51,850 bases of DNA from VBCK01 sp036270655 (GCA_036270655.1 DATBCD010000084.1:1-51850); one strand, 5' to 3'. Positions 43,513 through 51,838 are shown, numbered from the stretch's first letter. Numbers and translations: made by a program. The notes: generated from the sequence alone by a model not told the origin.

Positions 43513-44748
43513 CTATTTCGTATCGTCATTCGGATCTGACCGGCCCGCTGCGGCTGCGTCAAGAGCCTGCAAAAGTCTCCAGCGAGCAATGCCAAACCCT
43601 CGTGGATCGCGTGAGGCGGCGTTGATTGCAATGACTACGTCGTCCTTGGGATAAATGGTGACTGACTGACCGTATGCGCCCACGGCCTCGTAACCTCCGT
43701 CCTGGCGCACCCACCAAAACCAACCATAGCCGGAACCTTCATCACTTGCGGGCCATACCGGCGTCCGAGCTTTATCGACCCAGCCCGCCGGCAGCACGGT
43801 GCCCGCTGGCCCGAGATCGCCTTTCGCAATGAACAGGCCAAAACGCGCGTAATCCCGGAGGGTCGCGGAGATGCAGCAGCCGCCGCGCTCAATTCCAGTT
43901 TTGTCGACGAGCCAGTTCGCGTCAGCCTCCATTCCCGCAGGCCGCCAGATCTTCTCTGAGAAATAGTCAGCGAGCGTCTGACCCTTGAGCACACGGGAAA
44001 GGGCGATTCCGACCAGGTCGGCGTCAATGGTCTGGTATTCCTCGAAGGTGCCCGGCGGATGTGCGCGCATAAGTTTCATGGCGTAGGTGACGATCGGCGG
44101 ACGGCCATCGATGATCTCGCCGCCGTCGGTCAGCGCGAGGTCTGAGGTCGGGTCGGTGGTGCTTTCGTGAAATCTGAGACCGGAGCTCATGCTCATCAGG
44201 TGCCGCAGAGTGACGCCATCGAAGGCGGCGGCGGCCTTGAGCTCGGGGATGTACCGTGTGATGGGATCGTCCACCGATCCGATCAGCCCATCCCTGATGG
44301 CAGCGCCGATCAGCGTGGAGGTGACCGATTTGGCGGCCGACGCAGAGAACCAGCGGTCCTGCGCCGTGCGGCCGTGGGCATAACGCTCAAGGACGATACG
44401 GCCACGATGCAGAGCGATGACGCCCGTGACGCGATACTCGTCCATGAGTTGGTCGACCGTGAGTCTGCGGTGCTCAAGCGGCACGATCGGATCGACGGGA
44501 TCGCCGGTTGGCAGTTCCAGTGTTGTAGAGCCGCGCGGCACGGTGCGGACCGTGAAGAACTGATCGAGATGCTTGAAGTTTGTGATGGTCTGGTCGGGCG
44601 TCCAGCCGAGCATGATGCCAATCGGGTCCTTCGGGGCGTCGGGCGAGACGCCGACGGCTTGCGGCCCTTTCATCTGCGCGTTGTTCGTTCGCGGCGTGCA
44701 GCCTGTGATGGCGAGCAGAATGACAAGGGCTGGAACTAAGCGGGTCAT
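43513..44748 (-). CDS. Serine hydrolase of the class C beta-lactamase family, lipoprotein
   Basis: A 411-residue protein with an N-terminal lipoprotein signal (LVILLAITGC), so probably anchored in the envelope. The SxxK motif is SAAK in WFSASAAKSVTSTLIGA (near residue 140), with the second motif as YQT in FEEYQTIDADLVGIA where Y-x-N is often seen, and GYGWFWWVR towards the C-terminus. The family includes esterases, peptidases and beta-lactamases; no resistance role should be assumed. It ends 203 bases from the small gene. Its base composition seems lower in GC than the sox genes next to it, which hints at separate ancestry. Confidence 0.85.
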   Translation of the reverse strand: MTRLVPALVILLAITGCTPRTNNAQMKGPQAVGVSPDAPKDPIGIMLGWTPDQTITNFKHLDQFFTVRTVPRGSTTLELPTGDPVDPIVPLEHRRLTVDQLMDEYRVTGVIALHRGRIVLERYAHGRTAQDRWFSASAAKSVTSTLIGAAIRDGLIGSVDDPITRYIPELKAAAAFDGVTLRHLMSMSSGLRFHESTTDPTSDLALTDGGEIIDGRPPIVTYAMKLMRAHPPGTFEEYQTIDADLVGIALSRVLKGQTLADYFSEKIWRPAGMEADANWLVDKTGIERGGCCISATLRDYARFGLFIAKGDLGPAGTVLPAGWVDKARTPVWPASDEGSGYGWFWWVRQDGGYEAVGAYGQSVTIYPKDDVVIAINAASRDPRGFGIARWRLLQALDAAAAGRSDPNDDTK

Positions 44749-44814
44749 GACGGGTTGCTGGCTTCTGCGCGAGAGTGGACTGCTGACATGGTTGCCTGCC
44801 GGCCGCCTGCCGAT

Positions 44815-45618
44815 TCACGGCCTCACGGCGGGCGATTCCCAGACCATGCCGCGCGCGCGCCACATCAGGAACAGTTCCAGGTTGACGAGCTCCGGCGCTC
44901 CGTAGTCGTCGGGCTCGGACCGCACGCCGCTGATGCAGGCGCGCAGCCTGCGTTGCAGCGACCCGAGCCCCTGCCATTCGAGCCGGTAGAGCGGATATCC
45001 GGTCGGGTGAGCTTGCGGAATGAGGCTGCCTGCCAGGTGTCTGCCCCAGTTGTCGTCGTGGCACTGGCTGCAGGCCAGATTGAGCTGGCCGCGGCGCCGC
45101 TCGAATTGCTCGCGGCCGGCGGCCAGAAACGGCTCGTTGCGCGCGTCCGCGGCGATTTCGATCCTCATGCCGCGTGACTGACGCGCCACGTAGGCCGTGA
45201 TCGCCAGCAGTTGCCGGCTTTCGAATGCGAAGGCAGGCGCATGCTGTTGCTTCGTCCGACACGCGTTGATGCGCTGCTCCAGATCGAGCGGTTGGCCGGC
45301 CACGCTGTCGAACGCGGGGTAGCGGACAGCAACCCCCTTCATGCTGACGCTGGCCTCGCCGTGGCAGTCCGCGCAGCTGCGGGCCTCGGGGCCGGGCTTT
45401 GCGCTCCAAAGGTCCTGTCCCTCCAGCACCCACAGCATCCCCGGGTTGCCGGCTTCGTCGTCTTCCATGGCCCGCGTCTCCGGTCTCATCAATTCATAGC
45501 CCGAGCGGCGCTCGGCCAGCGGGATCTCGGCCGCGAGGGCGGGCCAGCCCACCGAAGCGGCGCCAGCCGCGAAGGCGGGCACGGCCCACGCGATCAGCCG
45601 GACGGCGAGCCGCATCAT
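44815..45618 (-). CDS. soxA: Sulfur-oxidation protein SoxA, c-type cytochrome
   Basis: Catalytic subunit of the SoxAX cytochrome, which attaches thiosulfate or sulfane sulfur to the SoxY cysteine in the periplasm. The 267-residue precursor starts at ATG 45618, overlapping the soxZ stop (ATGA), and has a signal peptide ending near PALAAE. Two haem motifs are present, CADCH (C82, C85, H86) and CSQCH (C183, C186, H187), making it a dihaem SoxA. The active-site cysteine that is a persulfide haem ligand in the family is C228 in RLRACISGVRSEPDD. Last gene of the operon. Confidence 0.93.
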   Translation of the reverse strand: MMRLAVRLIAWAVPAFAAGAASVGWPALAAEIPLAERRSGYELMRPETRAMEDDEAGNPGMLWVLEGQDLWSAKPGPEARSCADCHGEASVSMKGVAVRYPAFDSVAGQPLDLEQRINACRTKQQHAPAFAFESRQLLAITAYVARQSRGMRIEIAADARNEPFLAAGREQFERRRGQLNLACSQCHDDNWGRHLAGSLIPQAHPTGYPLYRLEWQGLGSLQRRLRACISGVRSEPDDYGAPELVNLELFLMWRARGMVWESPAVRP

Positions 45619-45935
45619 TCGACCTTGATCTGGACCGACTTGGTCTCCGAAAAGCCGTTGTCTCCGGACCAGGTGAATGCGATCGTGCCGCTGTCGGTCG
45701 CGACCGTGTTGAAGGCGAAGTAGGGATTGGCGGCGATGGCCGGGTGCATCTCGGCGCGAAACACCTCCTCGCCGTTATAAGAGCACACGAACAGGCGCAG
45801 GATGTCGCGCGGAATGGCCGTGCCGAGCGAGGTATGGCGATAGCCGGTTTCCATCACGTGCGAGATCAGCGCCTTGATCTGGATGATCTCGCCGCGCTTG
45901 GCGCTGGCAGGCACGTTGATCAGAACGCTGGCCAT
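45615..45935 (-). CDS. soxZ: Sulfur-oxidation protein SoxZ
   Basis: Partner of the SoxY sulfur carrier in the periplasmic thiosulfate pathway. The 106-residue protein has the SoxZ blocks INVPASAKRGEIIQIKALIS, HVMETGYRHTS, the PRDILRLFVCSYNGEEVFRA strand and the final FTWSGDNGFSETKSVQIKV. No signal peptide, as usual; it is exported with SoxY. The start is two bases beyond the soxY stop, and the stop overlaps the soxA start. Confidence 0.96.
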   Translation of the reverse strand: MASVLINVPASAKRGEIIQIKALISHVMETGYRHTSLGTAIPRDILRLFVCSYNGEEVFRAEMHPAIAANPYFAFNTVATDSGTIAFTWSGDNGFSETKSVQIKVE

Positions 45936-45937
45936 GC

Positions 45938-46381
45938 TTATGTCGACTCGGTGCAGGCGGCCAGAGTCACCACGGAGTCCGCCGATCCGGACCAGAACGA
46001 GCCGTCGCTCATCTGGCAGATGGCGACCACGGTCTGCGTGTCGGCCAGGCGAATGCGCGTCGATACGCTCGCGCGCCCGGCGCGCGGGCCCAGGTGGAAT
46101 GCGGCCACGTAGGGTTGCGGATTTTTTTCCACGAAGACGTGAATCGCCTTGACGTGGTCGGCCGCCGTCATCGGGCTTTCCACGCGGACGGTCAGAGGAA
46201 CGGAATTGCCGTTCTCCACCAGCGGCGGCAGATCGAGCGTCACCCGGCCCCGGCTGACAGGCGCTCCACCCGTCAGCTGCTGGATCGCTTCGGCCTGCTC
46301 GGCCGGCGTCGCCCGGGCCGCGGACGCTCCGAATCCGAGGGCGACGGCGCCGCCGATGGCGAGAAAGTCGCGTCGGTTCAT
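45938..46381 (-). CDS. soxY: Sulfur carrier SoxY with atypical C-terminus
   Basis: Periplasmic sulfur carrier. The 147-residue precursor starts with a twin-arginine signal (NRRDFLAIGGAVALGFGASA) and shows the SoxY body (GRVTLDLPPLVENGNSVPLT, the HVKAIHVFVEKNPQPYVAAF segment). Classical SoxY ends in GGCGG, with the cysteine on a flexible arm; here the end is VVTLAACTEST, so a cysteine (C143) is kept but the flanking glycines are replaced and the tail is longer. Whether it still carries sulfur is unknown. The ATG directly follows the soxX stop (TGAATG). soxZ follows after two bases. Confidence 0.93.
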   Translation of the reverse strand: MNRRDFLAIGGAVALGFGASAARATPAEQAEAIQQLTGGAPVSRGRVTLDLPPLVENGNSVPLTVRVESPMTAADHVKAIHVFVEKNPQPYVAAFHLGPRAGRASVSTRIRLADTQTVVAICQMSDGSFWSGSADSVVTLAACTEST

Positions 46382-46792
46382 TCAGTCACGCAGGGTGGCC
46401 AGAAACGCGACCACGTCGTCGATCTGAGTCGGGCTGAGCAGCGGCTGCCCGCGGAACGCGGGAGCGACTCGCCAAAGCCCTTCGGACCTGCCGTAGGCCG
46501 GCATGATCGTTACAGCGTTGAGTTGCATCGGATCGACGAGGCGCTGGCGAAGCTGCGCTTGCGTCCAGCGGCCGCCCGCTCCCCGCAGATCCGGCGCCAG
46601 ATCGCCCTGCAGCGGTTCTTCGGGAAAAGGCCCGCTGTGACAGAGCAGGCACAGCCCGAGCTGACGATCGGCGACGATCGCCCGCCCGCGCGCCGGGTCG
46701 CCCCTTTCACCCGCGGGCGGGTTGGGCTGGGGCTGCTGCGCGACAGAGCAGGTCGACAAGCCCGCCAGCAGCACGGCCGCAAGAGTCTTCAA
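46382..46792 (-). CDS. soxX: Sulfur-oxidation protein SoxX, monohaem cytochrome c
   Basis: Electron-accepting subunit of the SoxAX complex. The start is a TTG at 46792 that overlaps the fccB stop by four bases (TTGA). The 136-residue precursor has a signal peptide ending near CSVAQQ, one haem site CLLCH (C48, C51, H52) and a likely axial methionine, M97, in TIMPAYG. The block CHSGPFPEEPLQGDLAPDL is typical of SoxX. It pairs with soxA at the other end of the cluster. Confidence 0.94.
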   Translation of the reverse strand: MKTLAAVLLAGLSTCSVAQQPQPNPPAGERGDPARGRAIVADRQLGLCLLCHSGPFPEEPLQGDLAPDLRGAGGRWTQAQLRQRLVDPMQLNAVTIMPAYGRSEGLWRVAPAFRGQPLLSPTQIDDVVAFLATLRD

Positions 46793-48039
46793 CCGAACAC
46801 CTCGGCGGTGAGCGTGCGGAACGTCGCCTCAGCCTGCCTGGCGTCCAGCGCCCGCGCTTCGCTTGCCCGCTCGGCGGAGATCGGCGCGTCCGAGCCTGGC
46901 ACCTGCGCGAATTCATCGCCTTCAGGACGATAAACCCCCGTCTCCGCAATGCCATAGTCCGGTGCGGCCAGGCTGTAGCAGGCGTTGGTCAACCTGGGGC
47001 TCGCCGGTTCGCGGCCGGCCAGAAGGGCAGCTACGGCTGCCGCGCAGGATTTGGCCTCGGCATTGGCGCCGAAGGCGGACTTCGGCATCGCGCCGGTGAT
47101 CGCCGCGTCGCCGATCACGTGAATGTTCGGCTGCAGCTTCGACTCGAACGTCACCGGGTCGATCGGGCACCAGCCGCTGCGGTCGGCAACGCCGGTCGCT
47201 GCCGCGATCCGGCCCGCCTTTTGCGGCGCGATCACATTGGCCACTGCGGCGCGGTACCGGTCGAAGTCCGTGACCAGGGTGCGGGTCGCCGGCTCCACCG
47301 AGACAACCTGGCCGCCGCGCGATAAAGGCACCCACTCGATCAGGCCAGGGTAAAGCTCGCTCCAGGCGTCCAGGAAAAGCTGCTGCTTGGGGAACGCATC
47401 CTTGGCATCGAGCACGATCAACTTGGAACGCGGCTTGTGCGCCTTCAGGTAATGGGCGATCAGGCTGGCACGCTCGTACGGTCCCGGAGGGCAGCGCGAT
47501 GGGCCGGTCGGCGCCGAGATCACGACCAGTCCGCCGTCCTCCATGGCCTGCAGCTGGCGGCGCAGCAGCAGGGTCTGCTCGCCCGCTTGCCAGGCATGCG
47601 GCATCTGCTGAGCGGCCGCTTCGTCGTAGCCCGGCAACGCGTTCCAGCGGATGTCGATACCGGGTGCAAGAACCAGGCGGTCGTAACTCAAGCGCGTGCC
47701 ATCCGCAAGCGCAACGCTGCGCGCACGCGGGTCGATCGACGTGGCGGCCAGCAGCGCAACCGTCACGCCGTCGGCCCGCACCGCCTGGTAGGTGAAGCGC
47801 TGGCTATCCATCTGGCGCAGGCCGGCGATCACCGCATTGCTCATCGGACAGGCGTGAAAGACGCTGCTTTGCTCGACCAGCGTCACGGCGATGCGTGGAT
47901 CGGCTTTTTTCAGGGAGCGAGCGCAACTGGCCCCCGCGAAGCCTCCGCCGACGACCGCCACGCGCGGCGCCGCCTGCCCGCGCACGACCTGCGCCGCCAA
48001 CGCCGCGGCCGCGACACCCAGAAAGCGCCTGCGCTTCAC
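46789..48039 (-). CDS. fccB: Flavocytochrome c sulfide dehydrogenase flavoprotein (FccB/SoxF)
   Basis: Periplasmic FAD protein that oxidises sulfide. The start is a GTG at 48039 placed right after the stop of the upstream gene (TGAGTG). The 416-residue precursor has a twin-arginine-like signal (KRRRFLGVAAAALAAQVV). The FAD site is VAVVGGGFAGASCA (about residue 27); the redox cysteines are C183 in SRCPPGPYER and C332 in KSCAAAVAAL, as in FccB. The C-terminal dimer domain is present (LTNACYSLAAPDYG). No FccA cytochrome is adjacent; SoxX or SoxA might take its electrons, which is inference. The role may also be called soxF. Confidence 0.93.
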   Translation of the reverse strand: MKRRRFLGVAAAALAAQVVRGQAAPRVAVVGGGFAGASCARSLKKADPRIAVTLVEQSSVFHACPMSNAVIAGLRQMDSQRFTYQAVRADGVTVALLAATSIDPRARSVALADGTRLSYDRLVLAPGIDIRWNALPGYDEAAAQQMPHAWQAGEQTLLLRRQLQAMEDGGLVVISAPTGPSRCPPGPYERASLIAHYLKAHKPRSKLIVLDAKDAFPKQQLFLDAWSELYPGLIEWVPLSRGGQVVSVEPATRTLVTDFDRYRAAVANVIAPQKAGRIAAATGVADRSGWCPIDPVTFESKLQPNIHVIGDAAITGAMPKSAFGANAEAKSCAAAVAALLAGREPASPRLTNACYSLAAPDYGIAETGVYRPEGDEFAQVPGSDAPISAERASEARALDARQAEATFRTLTAEVFG

Positions 48040-50220
48040 TCAGACCAGTTCGAAGCCGCTGTTTTTCAGGGGAAACGAGCGGATGCGCTTTCCGGTCGCG
48101 CGGTACAGCGCGTTCAGCACCGCCGGCGCCGCCACGGCGATGGTCGGCTCCCCGACCCCGCCCCAGAAGCCGCCCGAGGGGATGATGATCGACTCGACCT
48201 TCGGCATCTGCCTGATCCGCATCGAATCGTACGTGTTGAAGTTTTCCTGCTCGATGCGCCCGTCCTTGACCGTGCATTCGTCCATGAACAGGGCCGACAG
48301 TCCATAGACGAACGAACCGGCCACCTGGCGCTCGATCTGCGCGGGGTTGACCGCGTAACCGCAGTCGGTGGCGCCCACGATGCGATGGATCTTGACCTTG
48401 GTGCCGTCCTTCACGGAGATCTCGGCGCAGGCCGCCACGTAGCTGCCGAAGGCCCTGAAGTGTGCAAGTCCCCGGTGCATGCCGGCGGGCGCAGGCTTGC
48501 CCCAGCCGCCTTTTTCGGCCACGGCGTTCAGCACCGCGAGCGACTTGGGGTGGTCCGCCATGATCTTGCGGCGAAACTCCAGCGCGTCCTGCCCGGCAGC
48601 CTCCGCCAGCTCGTCCATGAAGCATTCCAGGAAGATCGCGTTGTGGTTGACATTGACGCCACGCCAGAAGCCTGGAGGCACATGCGGATTGCGCATGGCG
48701 TGATCGATCAGCAGGTTCGGGATCGTGTACTCCAGCGAATGCTCGCCGCTGGGCGCGTAGCCCTGGAAGGTGGCCGGGTCCTTGCCCTTGTCCAGCCCCT
48801 CGGGCCGGGCCGATGCCAGGATCGACTGCCCGGACAGGCGGATGTGAAGGCCGGTCAGGTTGCCGCCTGGATCCAGTGCCCCGGTCAGCCGGGCCTGCAT
48901 CACGGGATGGTACCTGCCGTGCGTCATATCCTCCTCGCGGGACCAGAGCAGCTTGACCGCAGTTCCCGGCATCTGCTTGGCGATGGCGACCGCCTGGCGC
49001 ACGTAGTCGGTCATCCCGCGCCGTCCAAAGCCGCCGCCCAGCAACAGCTTGTGGACCTCGCATTGGGCAACCGGCAGCCCCGAGGCTTCGGCGGTCGCCG
49101 CCAGCGCCGCCTCCCCGTTCTGGGTCGGACACCAGACCTCGCAGCGATCGGTCGTGTAGAGCGCGGTCGCGTTCATCGGCTCCATCGTGGCGTGGTTCTG
49201 GTACGGGTAGCTGTAGACCGCCTCGACCTTCTTCGCCGCCGCGGCGATCGCGCCCTTCACGTCGCCGGCCTGGTTGTGCACGAAGGCCTGCTCGGCGTCC
49301 AGGCCCTCGGCCAGCATCTGCGCGATCGACGCGCTCGAGACCTTGGCGTTGTCGCCGCCGTCCCAATCGATGGTCACGGCATCGAGCGCCGTCTTGGCGC
49401 GCCACCAGGTGTCGGCAACGACTGCGATCGCCGAGTCCCCGACGCGCACGATCTTCTTCACGCCCGCCATGGCCTCGGCCTTGGCGGCGTCGTAGGACTT
49501 CACTTGGCCGCCGAAGACCGGGCAGTCCTTGATCGCGGCATTCAGCATCCCGGGCAGGCGCAGATCGGCTCCGTACACCTGCTTTCCGGTGAGCTTGTCG
49601 ACCGTGTCCAGCCGCTTGAGCGGCTTGCCGACGATCCGCCATTGCGCCGGCTCCTTCAGCGGCACGTCCTTGGGTGGCTCCAGCTTCGCGGCCGCCTGCG
49701 CCACCTTGCCGTAGGTCGTACGGCGCTTCGACGGCCCGTGAGTGATGACGCCCTTGGCGGCGCTGCACTCGGTGGCCGCCACTTTCCACTGGTCGGCCGC
49801 CGCCTGCACCAGCATCATCCGTGCCGCCGCGCCGCCCTTGCGCACGTACTCCTGCGAGCCCCGGATGCCGCGGCTGCCGCCGGTACTGAAGTCGCCCCAC
49901 ACGCGCTTGCGCGCCACGTTCTGCCCCGGAGTGGGAAATTCGGTCGTCACCTTGGACCAGTCGCAGTCGAGCTCCTCGGCGACGAGCTGGGCCAGGCCGG
50001 TCAGCGTTCCCTGCCCCATCTCGGATCGGGCGATCCGAATCACGACCGTCTCGTCGGGGCGGATCAGAACCCACGCGTCGACTTCAGTGCCGGCGTCCGC
50101 GGCGAAAGCCCGCTGCGGTCCGCCCAACGGGATCCTGAAGCCGAGCGCCAGGCCGCCGCCGACTGCGACCGTGCGGGCGAGGAACGAGCGTCGATCCATC
50201 TTCACCTGGTCGATGATCAT
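48040..50220 (-). CDS. Molybdenum hydroxylase large subunit, IorB type
   Basis: Molybdopterin-binding subunit of the xanthine oxidase family, 726 residues, resembling isoquinoline 1-oxidoreductase beta (IorB). Start at ATG 50220, behind AAGGAG. A twin-arginine signal (DRRSFLARTVAVGGGLAL) implies periplasmic export, typical of IorB relatives. Family blocks include ARSEMGQGTLTGLAQLVAEE, GGGFGRRGMTDY and PPGFWRGVNVNHNAIFLECF; the catalytic glutamate is E691 in GGVGEPTIAV. It lies 11 bases downstream of the 2Fe-2S subunit gene and abuts fccB. Substrate unknown: N-heterocycles and aldehydes are the usual ones. Position before sox genes is the odd point. Confidence 0.92.
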   Translation of the reverse strand: MIIDQVKMDRRSFLARTVAVGGGLALGFRIPLGGPQRAFAADAGTEVDAWVLIRPDETVVIRIARSEMGQGTLTGLAQLVAEELDCDWSKVTTEFPTPGQNVARKRVWGDFSTGGSRGIRGSQEYVRKGGAAARMMLVQAAADQWKVAATECSAAKGVITHGPSKRRTTYGKVAQAAAKLEPPKDVPLKEPAQWRIVGKPLKRLDTVDKLTGKQVYGADLRLPGMLNAAIKDCPVFGGQVKSYDAAKAEAMAGVKKIVRVGDSAIAVVADTWWRAKTALDAVTIDWDGGDNAKVSSASIAQMLAEGLDAEQAFVHNQAGDVKGAIAAAAKKVEAVYSYPYQNHATMEPMNATALYTTDRCEVWCPTQNGEAALAATAEASGLPVAQCEVHKLLLGGGFGRRGMTDYVRQAVAIAKQMPGTAVKLLWSREEDMTHGRYHPVMQARLTGALDPGGNLTGLHIRLSGQSILASARPEGLDKGKDPATFQGYAPSGEHSLEYTIPNLLIDHAMRNPHVPPGFWRGVNVNHNAIFLECFMDELAEAAGQDALEFRRKIMADHPKSLAVLNAVAEKGGWGKPAPAGMHRGLAHFRAFGSYVAACAEISVKDGTKVKIHRIVGATDCGYAVNPAQIERQVAGSFVYGLSALFMDECTVKDGRIEQENFNTYDSMRIRQMPKVESIIIPSGGFWGGVGEPTIAVAAPAVLNALYRATGKRIRSFPLKNSGFELV

Positions 50221-50231
50221 GGCAGCGCTCC

Positions 50232-50681
50232 TTACGCCTTGGCGGCGGCGTGGATGGCCTCGCGCACCTGCTGAAAGGTCCCGCACCGGCAGATGTTGGT
50301 GATGGCGCCGTCGATGTCGGCGTCGGTGGGTCTGGGTTTTTCCTTGAGCAGCGCCGCAACCGCCATGATCATTCCGGACTGGCAGTAGCCGCACTGGGGA
50401 ACGTCGTGATCGAGCCACGCCCGTTGCACGCGCGTCAGCACGCCTTTGACGGCGAGCCCTTCGATCGTCGTGACGTGCTTTCCCTGCACCGAGCCGACCG
50501 GCAGCACGCAGGAACGCACCGCTTTGCCGTCCAGGTGAACGGTGCAGGCTCCGCATTGCGCGATCCCGCAGCCGTACTTGGTGCCCGTCAGGCCCACTTG
50601 TTCCCTGATCACCCACAGCAGCGGTGTGGCGGGATCGACGTCGACTTCGGTCGACTTGCCGTTGATCGTCAGGCGTGCCAT
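50232..50681 (-). CDS. Molybdenum hydroxylase [2Fe-2S] subunit, IorA type
   Basis: Small electron-transfer subunit (149 residues) of the molybdenum hydroxylase. ATG 50681 follows AGGAGACTCGC. Two [2Fe-2S] clusters are visible: the plant-ferredoxin type in CGIAQCGACTVHLDGKAVRSC-type spacing (residues about 38-58) and the C-terminal pair CGYCQSGM and CRCG. It has no signal peptide, as usual; it is exported with its partner. It is the first gene of the seven-gene operon that continues through fccB, soxX, soxY, soxZ and soxA. Confidence 0.95.
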   Translation of the reverse strand: MARLTINGKSTEVDVDPATPLLWVIREQVGLTGTKYGCGIAQCGACTVHLDGKAVRSCVLPVGSVQGKHVTTIEGLAVKGVLTRVQRAWLDHDVPQCGYCQSGMIMAVAALLKEKPRPTDADIDGAITNICRCGTFQQVREAIHAAAKA

Positions 50682-50700
50682 GCGAGTCTCCTGGTCACGA

Positions 50701-50712
50701 TCGCAAATGCGA
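50701..50712. promoter_or_regulatory. Short palindrome in the operon leader
   Basis: tcgcaaatgcga is a perfect inverted repeat with five-base arms and an AA centre, 20 bases before the start of the 2Fe-2S subunit gene. It could be an operator; no -35/-10 pair can be placed with confidence. The rest of 50682-50799 shows nothing else. Confidence 0.25.
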
Positions 50713-50799
50713 AGCGGCGGTTATCCTACAACGAGCGCGGCGGGCGACGTCCTCCCCCTGATGCAGGCATTGGTTCTAGCCCGGGGGAACATCGAGACG

Positions 50800-50827
50800 A
50801 AAAAAAAGCGGCATCGCCGGATGCCGC
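50800..50827 (-). terminator. Rho-independent terminator after the low-complexity gene
   Basis: On the minus strand a hairpin gcggcatccggcgatgccgc is followed by eight T residues. It lies 36 bases beyond the stop at 50864 and ends transcription of that gene, keeping it apart from the downstream Mo-hydroxylase/sox operon. Confidence 0.9.
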
Positions 50828-50863
50828 TCCTTGATCAGCCGGTCGGACCGGCGCCGCCCGAAC

Positions 50864-51838
50864 TCAGGCGGTCGTCTGCACCAGCGTGCCGGGCTGCGCG
50901 ACCTGCGGGCTTGCCAGGCTCGACTGCGCGTCCAGGTTCTGGATCAGCGCCTGCAGGAAGGCCTGCAGCGAGGCGGACGCGCCGCTGCTCGTGCTGTCGG
51001 TGGACGTCGAGCTGCTGCCGGAGGCACTGCCGCCCGTTGTCGATGTGGTCGAGGTCGAGCCGGTGGAACCTGCGCTCGTGCCTGTGCTCGAGGCGGTTGC
51101 GCTCGACGACGCGGATGAAGCGCTGGCCGAGCCGGCCGGCGCCAGCGCGCTCACCAGCGCCTGGAAGTCCTGCTGCAGCTTCAACAGTGCGCTGTCGCTG
51201 GAGCCCGACGAGGAATCCGAGGAGGAGCCCGACGTGGACCCCGACGTCGCGCTCGACAGGCTTTGCAGCAGGTTCTGCAGACTGGTCGCCAGGCTGCTGT
51301 ACGGTGAGGTGGAGCTCTGGGCGCCGCCGCCATCGTGGTCATCGCCCTCCGACTCTGCCTGAGACGACTGGCTCTGGCGCAGCGCGGTGAACAGGTCGTG
51401 CAGGAAGGTGTGCAGCGAGCTCAGCACATTGGCCGCGCTGGTGGTGGCTGCTTGCGCGCCGCTGCTCTGGCTGTTGCCGTCGGAGTTTCCCGCCACCGGG
51501 GTAGCAGTCGTGGCGGTGGACGTCGACGTGGTGCTCGCGCTCGAGGCGCTGGTTGCGGAGGTGGCCGCGGTCGTCGCCGTGCCGGTCGCCGCCGTTGCGT
51601 TTGCGTTCGACGTGCTCGCAGCGCCCGGCACCAGTCCGAGCTGGCTGAGCGCCGAGAAGATGCTGTCCATGAATCCCATCATCCCGCCGCCGCCGGACTG
51701 CTGCTCGTTCTGCACGTTGCCGCTGTCATCGCCGTCGCCATCGTGGCCGGCGTGTCTGGTGCCGTGTGTGTGCTGAGCCTGGCCGGTGGCCTGCGTCTGA
51801 TAGACGTTCGAATAGCCGTTGACCGCCTGAATCGACAT
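50864..51838 (-). CDS. Ser/Thr/Ala-rich protein with four helical islands
   Basis: A 324-residue protein of unknown function. The ATG at 51838 has AGGA upstream, near the window edge. The N-terminus (MSIQAVNGYSNVYQTQ) is ordered-looking, followed by a His/Asp patch (HTHGTRHAGHDGDGDD). The rest alternates low-complexity Ser/Thr/Ala/Gly stretches with four amphipathic helices: VLSSLHTFLHDLFTALRQ, SSLATSLQNLLQSLSS, LLKLQQDFQALVSALA and LQAFLQALIQNLDAQ. No signal peptide or membrane segment is seen. The gene ends in a strong terminator. I do not recognise a family. Confidence 0.75.
   Translation of the reverse strand: MSIQAVNGYSNVYQTQATGQAQHTHGTRHAGHDGDGDDSGNVQNEQQSGGGGMMGFMDSIFSALSQLGLVPGAASTSNANATAATGTATTAATSATSASSASTTSTSTATTATPVAGNSDGNSQSSGAQAATTSAANVLSSLHTFLHDLFTALRQSQSSQAESEGDDHDGGGAQSSTSPYSSLATSLQNLLQSLSSATSGSTSGSSSDSSSGSSDSALLKLQQDFQALVSALAPAGSASASSASSSATASSTGTSAGSTGSTSTTSTTGGSASGSSSTSTDSTSSGASASLQAFLQALIQNLDAQSSLASPQVAQPGTLVQTTA

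Noticed and set aside
47437..50274. A 945-codon open frame on the plus strand opposite fccB and the Mo-hydroxylase genes
   Set aside because: It is antisense to genes with clear motifs, is rich in Arg/His/Gly/Gln and has no domain. Long antisense frames are expected in GC-rich DNA.
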